DNA from: Labilibacter marinus
Lineage (GTDB): Bacteria > Bacteroidota > Bacteroidia > Bacteroidales > Marinilabiliaceae
Reading direction: 5' to 3'
NCBI RefSeq assembly: GCF_001659685.2
Contig: NZ_LXYE02000019.1
Span: 62,001-126,000 of the forward strand
DNA length: 64,000 nucleotides
This document shows, in pieces, positions 17,852-26,559 of this stretch. The stretch's first letter is position 1; every line of letters starts with the position of its first letter. The notes below the pieces were generated by a model. The model was not told the DNA's origin. It saw only the letters and a program-made list of their open reading frames with translations, and searched no databases. The translations under genes were made by a program, and so were the position numbers.

Positions 17852-18947
17852 ATGACTACTATTGAACAGCTAAAGGATTTAGCGGAACGTCAGCTGGCGT
17901 TAAGGAGGTATCTTTGACATTGATCGAAAAAAGATTGATATAGAAGAGCAGGAAATGCGCTCGCAAGCTCCAGATTTTTGGAACGATGCAAAGGCCGCCG
18001 AAAAACACATGAAAGTACTTCGTGAGTTAAAAGCTTGGGTGATTGATTTTGAAGTTATTGAATCTCAAATTGACGACCTCAATGTGCTATTTGACTTTTT
18101 AAAAGAAGGAGAAGCAGAACAAGAAGATATTGACGAATTATTCAAAGACACCATAAAAAAGACAGAGAACCTGGAGTTAAAAAACATGCTTCAGAGAGAA
18201 GAAGATAAGCTAGGGGCTGTTTTAAAGATAAATGCTGGCGCTGGAGGTACCGAGAGTCAGGATTGGGCAGAAATGCTAATGCGTATGTATTTACGCTGGG
18301 GCGAGAAACACAAATACAAAATTAAGGAAGTCAATTACCAAGCAGGAGATGACGCAGGTATTAAAACCGTAACTTTACAATTGGAAGGTGATTTTGCATA
18401 TGGATATTTGAAAAGTGAGAATGGAGTACACCGACTTGTTCGTCTATCTCCATTTAATGCTGCCAACAAAAGAATGACTTCTTTCTCTTCCGTTTTTGTT
18501 ACACCTTTGATTGACGATACAATTGAGATTGAAATTAGTGCCTCTGAGATAACCTGGGAAACATTTCGATCAGGTGGTGCTGGTGGACAGAATGTAAACA
18601 AGGTAGAAACTGGCGTTCGTTTACGTCATGCACCGACTGGAATTATTATCGAGAACACCGAATCTAGATCGCAATTAGGAAATAAAGAAAATGCCATGCG
18701 TTTGCTGAAATCTCAGCTTTACGAATTAGAATTACGCAGACGAATGGAAGAACAAAACAAAGTTGAGAGCAATAAAATGAAAATTGAATGGGGTTCTCAA
18801 ATACGTTCATATGTTTTTCAGCCCTATAAAATGGTGAAAGATTTAAGAACCAGTTTTGAAACATCGAACGTGCAAGCTGTGATGGATGGAGAATTAGACG
18901 GCTTCATCAAATCTTACCTCATGGAATTTGGTGGCAAAAAGAATTAA
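17852..18947 (+). CDS. prfB: Peptide chain release factor 2, with programmed +1 frameshift
   Basis: Recognises UAA and UGA stop codons and triggers peptide release. Translation begins at ATG 17852, runs 21 codons and meets an in-frame TGA at 17915-17917. A +1 shift at CTT-TGA-C continues into the long frame (17916-18947), giving about 364 residues, normal for RF2. The GGQ motif is visible in SGGAGGQNVNKVETGVRLRH, and the SPF tripeptide, which reads the stop codon, in VRLSPFNA. Codon 1 of the long frame alone would lack the N-terminal helices. It is followed 23 bases later by the ArsC-family gene, probably in one transcript. Confidence 0.96.
17903..17918 (+). promoter_or_regulatory. prfB programmed frameshift site
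   Basis: AGGAGG (17903-17908) acts as an internal Shine-Dalgarno, followed by TAT CTT TGA C. Spacing and sequence match the classical RF2 autoregulatory site: low RF2 lets the ribosome pause at TGA and slip forward one base. Confidence 0.93.
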
Positions 18948-18970
18948 AGACATATTCAAATACTATTATC

Positions 18971-19312
18971 ATGATTACATACTTACATAACCCAAGATGC
19001 TCCAAAAGTCGCTTAGGACTTGAGTATCTTAGCGAAAAAGGAATAACTCCTATCATCGTTAAGTACCTTGACACTCCTTTAAATACGGAAGAAATCAAGC
19101 AAATAATAAAAAAGCTTAATATAAAGCCAATTGATTTAATTAGAAAAGGTGAAGATTTCTATAAAAAGGAAATTAAAGGAAATGATTTTTCTGATGCTGA
19201 ATTAATTAATGCTATGGCCGAGAATCCTAAATTAATCGAACGCCCTATTATTATCAATGGTGATAAGGCTGTTATAGGTCGTCCTGCTGAAAATATTGAC
19301 GAACTATTATAA
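18971..19312 (+). CDS. ArsC/Spx-family thioredoxin-fold protein (arsenate reductase-like)
   Basis: 113 residues, the ArsC family length. The N-terminal NPRCSKSR motif has the reactive Cys (Cys10), and RPIIINGDKAVIGRP near the end matches the family's closing motif with the Arg that helps bind the oxyanion. Glutaredoxin-linked arsenate reductases have this form, but many chromosomal copies away from ars operons have unknown or stress roles. No arsB, arsR or acr3 gene is nearby. It follows prfB by 23 bases and ends before a shared terminator. Confidence 0.8.
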   Translation: MITYLHNPRCSKSRLGLEYLSEKGITPIIVKYLDTPLNTEEIKQIIKKLNIKPIDLIRKGEDFYKKEIKGNDFSDAELINAMAENPKLIERPIIINGDKAVIGRPAENIDELL

Positions 19313-19318
19313 TCAATT

Positions 19319-19351
19319 TGGAGTGCACAAAATAACTGCACTCCATTTTTT
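19319..19351. terminator. Terminator between convergent genes
   Basis: Perfect 9-bp stem TGGAGTGCA/TGCACTCCA (19319-19327 with 19337-19345), a 9-base loop, then six T. It serves the plus-strand prfB-arsC transcript. The T-run touches the stop of the minus-strand gene. Confidence 0.82.
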
Positions 19352-20363
19352 AAGCCCAAAGCACCTCGTTCACACCTGAACCATGAGCCTTTACTATAGA
19401 TGAAATAATCCAGCTAGTATCATCTGGATAATCCACCTCAATAATTTCATCGCTACTAAGCCAATCTGTAAACTCCGTATCATTTATTTCACTTAAGGTG
19501 TTGTAAACAGGAACACCCATCGATTGCAACATAGCTGCATTACACTGCTGCTCGTACTGGCCAGTCATCGGTAACACACAAAGTTTTTTCTTTAAAAACA
19601 GAGCTTCGGCAGGCGTTTCGAAACCTGCATTACACAGTACCCCTTTAGAGGAAGCTAGGCTATTCACAAAGCCTTCCTTATCTACTGGCTTTACCTTAAC
19701 ATTTTTATGTACAAATGACTCCTTGTTGTGTTTAGAAAAAACCTCCCAATCAACCTGATTATATTGTGATAAAAAAGCCACAATAGCCTCATCGGAATAC
19801 GCAGGCAGATATACGGTAAAGTGATTCTTCACTTCTATTTCCAATGCTCTGATATCCTTTCTAATAACTGGCGCAAAAAAACCATCTCCGAATGGTTTAA
19901 AATGAAAGCCGTAATTACATGATGTTGGGGCATAATATTTTAAGATATTCTTTCCCAATAAACTTCTGTTTTTTGGCTTTGGAGCCAATGGATGAAGAAC
20001 CGCCGATTGATGCGAAACACCAATACACGCTTTGGCTTTTAATTTACAAGACCATGCAATAACGGGCTCAAAATCACTAATAACCAAATCATAGTCCCTA
20101 ACGGGCACTCTAACCATTTCATTTATAAAATTAAACAGGTTTATATTTTTCAATGTCTTAACTACATCTACACCTCCTTTTTTACCAAAAACAAAACCTG
20201 CTCCATGAAGTCTATATTTAATTTCCCAAGGCAGCACAATATCGCTCTGGTGACCACTTAAAGCAATATCTACATTCCCATATTTTTTAAGTATTGGTAT
20301 AACATCCAAAGCCCTTGCAACATGACCATTTCCCGTCCCTTGTATGGCATATAATATATTCAT
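19350..20363 (-). CDS. Glycosyltransferase family protein (MJ1255/GT-B type)
   Basis: 337-residue protein with a GT-B-like layout. It opens with ILYAIQGTGNGHVARALDVI, the GxGH motif near residues 10-13 seen in MurG-like and MJ1255-like transferases. The C-terminal half has GVLCNAGFETPAEALFLKKKLCVLPM (split here: GFETPAEAL), the nucleotide-sugar binding signature with its Glu residues, and a QYEQQCNA motif after it. Donor and acceptor are not known. It lies 28 bases downstream of the LpxH-like gene, so a cell-envelope role is plausible. Confidence 0.75.
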   Translation of the reverse strand: MNILYAIQGTGNGHVARALDVIPILKKYGNVDIALSGHQSDIVLPWEIKYRLHGAGFVFGKKGGVDVVKTLKNINLFNFINEMVRVPVRDYDLVISDFEPVIAWSCKLKAKACIGVSHQSAVLHPLAPKPKNRSLLGKNILKYYAPTSCNYGFHFKPFGDGFFAPVIRKDIRALEIEVKNHFTVYLPAYSDEAIVAFLSQYNQVDWEVFSKHNKESFVHKNVKVKPVDKEGFVNSLASSKGVLCNAGFETPAEALFLKKKLCVLPMTGQYEQQCNAAMLQSMGVPVYNTLSEINDTEFTDWLSSDEIIEVDYPDDTSWIISSIVKAHGSGVNEVLWA

Positions 20364-20391
20364 AGCAAAATATTACTCGGTGTAAAGAATT

Positions 20392-21267
20392 CTAATTATC
20401 ACTCAAAACATCCCTGAACATGGATTTAAACAACATTTTGTCCGAACCTAATAGATAATCCACATCCGCAAGATCATTCTCCTCCTCAATTCGAGTTGGC
20501 TCTTCATGATTATAGTAGACCAAATCCCACTCTTTATCGTTATATTCCAAAGCAGTTAAGTTTTCCACCCAATCTCCAGAGTTTAAATACAAAACAGAAC
20601 CTCGCTCATTGCGGATAACTTTTTTAGCTGGCCAATGAATATGCCCACAAATCGCATAATCATAGTCTTTCTTGATGGCCAAATCACTCACCGTCTTCTC
20701 AAAGCGAGTTGTAACTGAAGTATTCTTAGATGTCTTAACCATTCTTTTTATATCACGCGATAATGAAATTCTGCGTTGACCAAACAATGCTAAAAAACCA
20801 TTGACCATCTTATTTATGGCAGTTAGCATTGCATAACCAGTAGCTCCTAGCTTGGCTAACCATTTTGAATGATGCATCACCACATCGAAAGCATCACCAT
20901 GGAAAACCCAGCTTTTTTTGCCATCCATTTCCAGCAATACTTTATTCACAATAGATAAGTTTCCTAAATTAAGCCCAACAAAACGCCTCAGTGATTCATC
21001 ATGATTACCTACAATGTACGATACCTTAGTACCCTGCTCCATCATTTTAATGATTTGGCGAACTACCTTAAGTTGAGTTTTAGGGAAATAAGATTTTGAA
21101 AACTGCCAAATATCTATTATATCACCATTCAACAATAACTCCTTTGGTTTTATCGATTTTAGATACCCTAACAACTCTTTAGATTTGCAGCTTCGCGTCC
21201 CTAAGTGAAAATCCGAGACTACAACAACTTCAACCTTTCTAACATTCTCTTTTTTATTCAATTTCAT
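20392..21267 (-). CDS. UDP-2,3-diacylglucosamine diphosphatase-like metallophosphoesterase (LpxH family)
   Basis: Calcineurin-like phosphoesterase, 291 residues. All metal-binding motifs are visible: SDFHLGTRSC (D-x-H), LLNGDIIDIW (GD), VGNHDESLRRF (GNHD), FHGDAFD (GD), CGHIHWP (GHxH). The order and the SDFHLG start match the LpxH/YbbF group, which splits UDP-diacylglucosamine in lipid A synthesis. Bacteroidota often carry several paralogues, so the exact substrate is not certain. The ATG at 21265-21267 is chosen because GGAG stands five bases upstream; an upstream TTG is possible. First gene of an operon with the glycosyltransferase. Confidence 0.8.
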   Translation of the reverse strand: MKLNKKENVRKVEVVVVSDFHLGTRSCKSKELLGYLKSIKPKELLLNGDIIDIWQFSKSYFPKTQLKVVRQIIKMMEQGTKVSYIVGNHDESLRRFVGLNLGNLSIVNKVLLEMDGKKSWVFHGDAFDVVMHHSKWLAKLGATGYAMLTAINKMVNGFLALFGQRRISLSRDIKRMVKTSKNTSVTTRFEKTVSDLAIKKDYDYAICGHIHWPAKKVIRNERGSVLYLNSGDWVENLTALEYNDKEWDLVYYNHEEPTRIEEENDLADVDYLLGSDKMLFKSMFRDVLSDN

Positions 21268-21508
21268 TTTCTCCAACAATTATATGGTCAAATGTAATTG
21301 AGCGATAAGAATTACTAATCAACTAAATACAAACAAAATGTAAATTAATCCGCCACATTAATTTACTGTAAACCGCCTTAAGCTACCAACAAGCCAAGTA
21401 ACATGATCCATCCAGGATTACCAGCTCATCCCAACCCTTCCTTCTTTAACTTCAATTTACCTCATCATTAATCCAACATTAATCAACATTTGTTTTATTA
21501 AGAATTAT

Positions 21509-21538
21509 TTGCAGGCCCCTTTCAATTATCTAACTTCG
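21509..21538 (+). promoter_or_regulatory. Promoter of the DUF606 transporter gene
   Basis: TTG (21509-21511), 19 bases, TAACTTCG (21531-21538), one base off TAnnTTTG. Predicted start near 21545, giving a short leader to the GTG start at 21563. The rest of the 295-base divergent gap (21268-21562) shows nothing else. Confidence 0.65.
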
Positions 21539-21562
21539 TAATGCATTTTCAAAATCGATATC

Positions 21563-22006
21563 GTGAAATATATTTATACTATAACTGTTTTGTGTATTGG
21601 TTGCTTTTTGGCTATCCAAGGAAGCATCAACACTCAGTTAACCACGTATTTAAAGCACCCTTTACAAGGCGCCTTAGTTAATTTTTTAGTGGGAACCATA
21701 GCCCTAATAGGTCTTAACTTAGTTTTTAAAACGCAAATTCCCGATTGGGCAGCTATAAAAACAGCTCCATGGTATTTATTTGTAGGCGGGATGCTAGGTG
21801 CTGTTTTTGTATCCTCAGTCATCTTTTTTATACCAAAAATTGGTGTAACAACCGTATTAGCCGCGTCTATTGCAGGGCAACTTATTGCAGCTTCCATCAT
21901 TGATCACTTCGGATTTTTTGGTGTTACCGTGCAACAAATTAGCATGGGACGAATTGCAGGAATACTCCTGCTATTAGGCGGGATCTTCCTTATTCAGAAA
22001 TATTAA
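21563..22006 (+). CDS. DMT-superfamily membrane protein (DUF606/YdcZ-like)
   Basis: 147-residue membrane protein with five hydrophobic helices (about residues 4-18, 34-53, 66-90, 94-113 and 126-144), the half-size DUF606 layout. The conserved QGSINTQL motif near residue 19 and the helix ending FFIPKIGVTTVLAA are typical. Such proteins act as pairs or dimers in small-molecule transport; the substrate is unknown. The start is GTG because no in-frame ATG precedes the first helix. An XRE regulator lies just after it and may control it. Confidence 0.78.
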   Translation: MKYIYTITVLCIGCFLAIQGSINTQLTTYLKHPLQGALVNFLVGTIALIGLNLVFKTQIPDWAAIKTAPWYLFVGGMLGAVFVSSVIFFIPKIGVTTVLAASIAGQLIAASIIDHFGFFGVTVQQISMGRIAGILLLLGGIFLIQKY

Positions 22007-22049
22007 AGGGCATTAACAATCATATCAAGTTGAAAGAGCAAGACTAGAT

Positions 22050-22214
22050 ATGTCACAGACCGATTTAGCCGAAAGAGTTGGCGTTACGCGTCAAACCATT
22101 TATGCCATTGAAAAAAATAAATTTACTCCCTCAGTTGTACTGGCATTTAAGATTGCCCGTACACTGAAAGTGGATATCAATTATTTATTTACGCTTGAAG
22201 AAAAAGATGACTAA
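22050..22214 (+). CDS. XRE-type helix-turn-helix regulator with damaged 5' end
   Basis: 54 residues from the first available ATG. The helix-turn-helix core is intact (QTDLAERVGVTRQTIYAIEK), as is the tail SVVLAFKIARTLKVDINYLF, matching the compact regulators of about 66 residues common in Bacteroidota. The first family helix continues in frame upstream of this ATG (VERARLD), but there is no start codon there before a TAA stop. The bases at 22010-22026 would encode the missing start region only in another frame and with ATT in place of ATG. A one-base loss in the sequence or a true decay event fits. Lies 43 bases after the DUF606 gene. Confidence 0.6.
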   Translation: MSQTDLAERVGVTRQTIYAIEKNKFTPSVVLAFKIARTLKVDINYLFTLEEKDD

Positions 22215-22217
22215 TGA

Positions 22218-23918
22218 TTAAGTTAAAGGCAAAGTAAAGCTCACAACTGTTCCTTGCCCCAAAACTGACTCTATCCCAATAGTTCCTCCTAACAATTCCA
22301 CAAAAGCTTTTGAAATAGTTAGCCCAAGGCCAGTTCCTCCATATGTTTTCTGGATAGACTTATTAGCCTGCCTAAACTGTTCAAAAACTACTTCCAACTC
22401 TTCTTGACTCATACCAATACCTGAATCTTTGACTTCAAACTTTACACAATCTTTCTTTAGACTGCACCCCAGAACCACTTCTCCATCATGTGTAAACTTG
22501 ACGGCGTTTGCAATCAGATTAGTTAATATTTGTATTAGCTTAGTTCGGTCAGTCGTTAATTTAAGTTGATTAGTTGCTTCATCTTTACACAAAGACAATT
22601 TCAATTTAGAACTCTTTGCATCTGCCATAAAAATAGTGAGTAATTCATCCAACATTTTATCAACCAACACTTCCTCTTTTACTACTTGCTCCTGCTTTGT
22701 TTCTAGCGAAGAAACTATTAACACATTAGAAACAACTGCCAATAACTGCTCACTACTATTTCTTACAATTTTACTATACTCCATTCGAATACCTTCATCC
22801 AACTCAGGCTCTGTTAACAACTCAGAGAAACCATAAATTGCATTCATTGGAGTTCGTATTTCATGCGACATAATTTGCAAAAAAGTCGATTTTAATATAT
22901 CACTCTCCTTTGCCTTATCCATTGCTTTAAGCAGAGCCTCATTTTGCTTTTTATATTCCGCATTTAATATTGAATATTCATCGTTTCGTTCATTCAGCTC
23001 TTCATTAATAGCCAAATATTCTTCGTTTTGCTCTTTTAGTTTTTCTTGATTTTCACGCTCTTTAATTTGAGCTTTTTTACGTTCGGTAATATCCACTCCT
23101 ATCATTGAAAGCAAACCTTCCTGAGGAATATAGGCTATAATCTCAAAATACATATCCAATTCTTGCGAATAATCCTCCACCCGTTGAGACTTTCCTGTTT
23201 TATAAGCTTTCCTAAACGTATCTAACCAAATCTGTTCCGTTTTCGGAAATGCCTCTAACAAAGTTTTACCTTTCAAATCACTCGACTTAACTCCCAAAGC
23301 AGCCTCAAATACTGGATTGATAGCCAGAAACCTATAATCAATCGGCTCACCCTCTTCACCTAGCACCACCTCATATAAACTCGAAGTATCATCCATATTG
23401 GTAAACAACATCCTAAAACGTTCTTCACTTTCCAACAAATCCTGATCTGCCTTTTTACGCTCAGAAATATCACGATAGTTAATTAACAAACCTTGGATAT
23501 AAGGATTATCAAGATTATTAAATAAGTTAAATTCAACCCAAGCATAGTCGCCATCTTTTTTCAGGTATCTAAACTCTATATTTAACCTTTCCGCTTCTCC
23601 TCCAATAACCTCCATAAAAGCCTTAGTCACCCATTCTTTATCCTCTGGGTGAACATGATCTACAGCTCCTTTACCCAATAACTCTTCAGGTTTCCATCCA
23701 AAAACTTTTTCTACATTCGGGCTCTTATAAGTAGTAATACCTTGAGCGTCTATAATCCCTATAACATCACTAACATTCTCCATCATGGCCTTAAACTTTG
23801 CCTCCCCATCAGCAAGCGCACTTGCCTTAGGTATCACATTTGCCTTAAGTTTTGATATCGCTTGCTTTGCTAAAATTAACTCTTGTTCTAATTCATCATA
23901 TGATTTTTTGAGACTCAT
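22218..23918 (-). CDS. PAS-domain sensor histidine kinase
   Basis: 566 residues from the ATG at 23916-23918; the frame is open to 24011 but the extra 31 residues resemble nothing. Layout: short coiled coil (1-30), PAS with PAC (about 40-155), second PAS (about 165-290), long coiled coil (about 290-345), HisKA with MSHEIRTPMNA, and an ATPase domain with complete N, G1 and G2 boxes (NLIANAVKFT, DSGIGM, GGTGLGLTIS). No transmembrane helix is seen, so it is a cytoplasmic kinase. No receiver domain and no regulator gene is adjacent: an orphan kinase. The stop is four bases from the convergent XRE gene's stop. Confidence 0.9.
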   Translation of the reverse strand: MSLKKSYDELEQELILAKQAISKLKANVIPKASALADGEAKFKAMMENVSDVIGIIDAQGITTYKSPNVEKVFGWKPEELLGKGAVDHVHPEDKEWVTKAFMEVIGGEAERLNIEFRYLKKDGDYAWVEFNLFNNLDNPYIQGLLINYRDISERKKADQDLLESEERFRMLFTNMDDTSSLYEVVLGEEGEPIDYRFLAINPVFEAALGVKSSDLKGKTLLEAFPKTEQIWLDTFRKAYKTGKSQRVEDYSQELDMYFEIIAYIPQEGLLSMIGVDITERKKAQIKERENQEKLKEQNEEYLAINEELNERNDEYSILNAEYKKQNEALLKAMDKAKESDILKSTFLQIMSHEIRTPMNAIYGFSELLTEPELDEGIRMEYSKIVRNSSEQLLAVVSNVLIVSSLETKQEQVVKEEVLVDKMLDELLTIFMADAKSSKLKLSLCKDEATNQLKLTTDRTKLIQILTNLIANAVKFTHDGEVVLGCSLKKDCVKFEVKDSGIGMSQEELEVVFEQFRQANKSIQKTYGGTGLGLTISKAFVELLGGTIGIESVLGQGTVVSFTLPLT

Positions 23919-24225
23919 ATACGCTACCGTTTCTAGAAAAAATAAGTAAGACCTTCTTAATCTTTCCAATATACAATTTTTCAACAATATATATTTGCTA
24001 CAAAAACACATTAAAACCTTATTCTTTTCTATATTTTAAAGAGTTCATAACACTGTTTTTCTGAACATTAGAGACAAATACATTCTCTTCCTGCTTATGT
24101 AAAAAGTTACATTACTGATAATCATGCTACATAACAGAAATAAATACCTCCTAATAAATTCATTAATTTACTGAAAAGGCTTAATTTTGCGGTCTGAAAA
24201 AAACAAACAGTTATACAGTTATATT
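23919..24225. other. Divergent intergenic region
   Basis: 307 AT-rich bases between the kinase and mutA. The only clear element is the -7 box of mutA (24182-24189). No riboswitch-like fold was recognised; in particular I saw no cobalamin box despite the B12-dependent product of mutAB. Confidence 0.55.
24182..24189 (+). promoter_or_regulatory. -7 box of the mutA promoter
   Basis: TAATTTTG is an exact TAnnTTTG match 36 bases before the mutA ATG. The -33 position (about 24159-24161) reads TTC rather than TTG. Confidence 0.55.
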
Positions 24226-26091
24226 ATGGCAGATAAAACTAAAAAGCCGTTATTAAGTGATTTTCCAGCCATTACCACAGAACAGTGGATGGACAAAATC
24301 ACAGCGGATTTAAAAGGAGCTGACTTTGAAAGAAAGCTTGTTTGGAAAACAAACGAGGGCTTCAATGTTAATCCTTTTTATCGTTCCGAAGATCTTGAAG
24401 GGGTTAAGTACCTGGATAGCCTTCCTGGTGAGTTCCCTTACATTAGAGGAACAAAAAAAGACAACGACTGGTATGTTCGTCAAGACATTAAAGTAGTTAA
24501 TGCTGTAGCCTCTAACAAAAAGGCTTTAGATGTTCTTACAAAAGGTATTACTTCACTAGGATTTTGTTTTTGCAACGAAATAGAGGATTTTGATACTGAG
24601 GTAGACACAGTATTAAAAAACATTATTTCGGAGGCAGTAGAGCTTAACTTTTCTACTAAGCACGGCAGCAAAAAGCTTTTAAAAGCTGTTGTTGCTAACC
24701 TGAAGAAAAACAACCGCGATCTTGCTAGCGTCAAAGGGTCAATTAACTTTGATACTTTAGGATGCTTAACTACTTCTGGTAAAACATGCCAAGGTTTCGA
24801 AGCTATGTTCGATCACGCTAAAGAAGTGGTTGAAGCAGGAGCTAACCTTCCAAACTTCAAAACTATTTGCGTTAACGGTCGTCTTTTCAACAACGCAGGT
24901 TCTTCTATCGTACAAGAGTTAGCATTTGCTCTTTCAATGGGTACTGAGTATATCACTCAATTAACCGAAAGAGGAGTTTCAGTAAATGACGCTGCTTCCG
25001 CATTAAAGTTTAACTTTGGCGTAGGTGGAAACTATTTTATGGAAATTGCTAAGTTACGTGCTGCACGTATGCTTTGGGCAACTATCGTTAAATCGTACAA
25101 GCCAGCTGGTTTAGAGCCTACAAAAATGGCTATTCATTGCGAAACTTCTCAGTGGAACAAAACAATTTACGATCCATATGTAAACATGCTACGTACTCAA
25201 ACAGAAGCTATGTCTGCTACTCTAGGAGGAGCTGACTCGTTAACTGTTCAACCATTCGATACTATTTATAAGGAGTCGGATGTATTCTCTGAAAGAATTG
25301 CACGTAACCAACAGCTATTATTAAAAGAGGAGTCGCATTTTGATAAAGTAACCGACCCTTCTGCTGGTTCATATTATATCGAAAACCTTACAAACAGCAT
25401 CGCTCAGCAAGCATGGGCTTTATTTGTTGAGGTAGAAGAAAAAGGTGGATACCTTGCTGCTTTACAAGAAGGTTTTGTTCAGGCTAAAGTTAAAGAAAGT
25501 GCTGACAAACGTAAAAAAGCTATCGCTACTCGTCGTGAGAACTTATTAGGAACAAACCAGTTCCCTAACGGTAATGAAAAAGTTGCTGAGGTTGCAGGTA
25601 ATGTTACTTCAAGTTCTGCTAAATGTTGTTCTGGCGATACAGTAATTGAGCCTATCGTTAAATTCCGTGGAGCAGAAGAGTTTGAAGCACTTCGTTTAAC
25701 TACAGAGAGAGCTGCTAAAACTCCAAAAGTATTTATGCTTACTTATGGTAACTTAAATATGCGTTTAGCACGTTCACAATTCTCTGCTAACTTCTTTGAG
25801 TGTGCGGGTTATGAGACTATTGACAATAATGGTTTCGCTACAGTAGAAGAAGGTGTAGAAGCTGCTAAAGCTGCCGGTGCCGATATTATCGTTCTTTGTT
25901 CTTCTGATGATGAATATGTTGATGCTGCTCCTGCTGCTTTCAAAGCAATTAATGGAGAGGCTATTTTCGTTGTTGCTGGTGCACCAAAATGCGCGGACGA
26001 CCTAAAAGCTCAAGGTATCACTAACTTCGTCAATGTTCGTTCTAACGTTCTTGAAACACTTCAAGGATTTAGTAGCCAATTAGGACTATAA
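24226..26091 (+). CDS. mutA: Methylmalonyl-CoA mutase small subunit
   Basis: Non-B12-binding subunit of the heterodimeric mutase that interconverts methylmalonyl-CoA and succinyl-CoA in the propionate/succinate pathway, 621 residues. The TIM-barrel half is recognisable (LPGEFPYIRGTKKDNDWYVRQ, MEIAKLRAARMLWA, DPSAGSYYIENLT). The C-terminal flavodoxin-like domain is present but lacks the B12-ligating DxHxxG, as expected for the small subunit. The ATG at 24226 is chosen over an in-frame TTG at 24187, which lies inside the -7 box. Codons are strongly biased (CGT for Arg, GCT for Ala), pointing to high expression. mutB follows after a 468-base insertion. Confidence 0.95.
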   Translation: MADKTKKPLLSDFPAITTEQWMDKITADLKGADFERKLVWKTNEGFNVNPFYRSEDLEGVKYLDSLPGEFPYIRGTKKDNDWYVRQDIKVVNAVASNKKALDVLTKGITSLGFCFCNEIEDFDTEVDTVLKNIISEAVELNFSTKHGSKKLLKAVVANLKKNNRDLASVKGSINFDTLGCLTTSGKTCQGFEAMFDHAKEVVEAGANLPNFKTICVNGRLFNNAGSSIVQELAFALSMGTEYITQLTERGVSVNDAASALKFNFGVGGNYFMEIAKLRAARMLWATIVKSYKPAGLEPTKMAIHCETSQWNKTIYDPYVNMLRTQTEAMSATLGGADSLTVQPFDTIYKESDVFSERIARNQQLLLKEESHFDKVTDPSAGSYYIENLTNSIAQQAWALFVEVEEKGGYLAALQEGFVQAKVKESADKRKKAIATRRENLLGTNQFPNGNEKVAEVAGNVTSSSAKCCSGDTVIEPIVKFRGAEEFEALRLTTERAAKTPKVFMLTYGNLNMRLARSQFSANFFECAGYETIDNNGFATVEEGVEAAKAAGADIIVLCSSDDEYVDAAPAAFKAINGEAIFVVAGAPKCADDLKAQGITNFVNVRSNVLETLQGFSSQLGL

Positions 26092-26120
26092 GAGCACTGA
26101 GATACAAGTATCGAGTAATA

Positions 26121-26150
26121 GACAAAAGTATAAAGACAAAAGTACAAAGA
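26121..26150 (+). repeat. Left inverted repeat of the four-helix-bundle cassette
   Basis: Two overlapping blocks match the right repeat in reverse complement: TATAAAGACAAAAG (26129-26142) pairs exactly with 26522-26535, and AAAAGTATAAAG (26124-26135) with 26537-26548. The preceding bases 26101-26118 (GATACAAGTATCGAGTAA) have the same periodic look. Confidence 0.75.
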
Positions 26151-26157
26151 CTTTAAA

Positions 26158-26511
26158 ATGCATAATTTTAGAGAATTAAAAGTTTGGCAAAAATCAAGAG
26201 TACTAGTTAAAACTGTATATAGTTTAACTGTGCAATTGCCAAATGAAGAAACTTTTGGCTTAACAAGTCAAATTAGACGATCCGTCGTTTCGATTCCTTC
26301 AAACATAGCAGAAGGAGCAGGACGTGGGACAGACAAAGACTTTAATCGCTTTTTAGACATTGCATACGGTTCTTGTTTTGAACTAGAAACACAATTAATC
26401 CTTTGTGTTGACCTAAATTATATTCCCGAATTGGAATTTGAACCTGTTCAAACTCAAATTCAGGAAATTCAAAGAATGTTATTTGCATTAAAATCAAAGT
26501 ATATAAAGTAA
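26158..26511 (+). CDS. Four-helix-bundle protein (23S rRNA intervening-sequence / S23 family)
   Basis: 117 residues, the usual length of the family. Diagnostic motifs are present: FRELKVWQKS at the N-terminus, LTSQIRRSVVSIPSNIAEGAGR in two steps near residues 40-60, and a final helix ending FALKSKYIK. The family was first found inside 23S rRNA intervening sequences and includes the Avd protein of diversity-generating retroelements, but the molecular role is unknown. It sits between mutA and mutB on the same strand, is flanked by inverted repeats, and uses AGA and other AT-rich codons, unlike its neighbours. This suggests it arrived by insertion. Confidence 0.9.
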   Translation: MHNFRELKVWQKSRVLVKTVYSLTVQLPNEETFGLTSQIRRSVVSIPSNIAEGAGRGTDKDFNRFLDIAYGSCFELETQLILCVDLNYIPELEFEPVQTQIQEIQRMLFALKSKYIK

Positions 26512-26520
26512 CTGATCAAT

Positions 26521-26550
26521 TCTTTTGTCTTTATACTTTATACTTTTATC
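26521..26550 (-). repeat. Right inverted repeat of the four-helix-bundle cassette
   Basis: Reverse-complement partner of 26121-26150, with a 14-base exact block (26522-26535) and a 12-base exact block (26537-26548). It ends nine bases before the mutB ATG, so it forms most of the mutB leader. Confidence 0.75.
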
Positions 26551-26559
26551 TAATTAATT

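Larger units (their letters stand above)
26101..26550 (+). mobile_element. Candidate insertion cassette: four-helix-bundle gene with flanking inverted repeats
   Basis: The interval between mutA and mutB starts 10 bases after the mutA stop and ends 9 bases before the mutB start. It holds one gene of the 23S-rRNA-intervening-sequence family, bounded by matching inverted repeats (26121-26150 and 26521-26550). Gene codon use differs from mutA and mutB. No transposase is encoded, so movement, if it occurs, would need a partner in trans. Calling it a mobile cassette is an inference. Confidence 0.4.

Noticed and set aside
24012-24225. Possible cobalamin riboswitch before the B12-dependent mutase genes
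   Set aside because: I found no B12-box-like sequence and the predicted leader is only about 30 bases.
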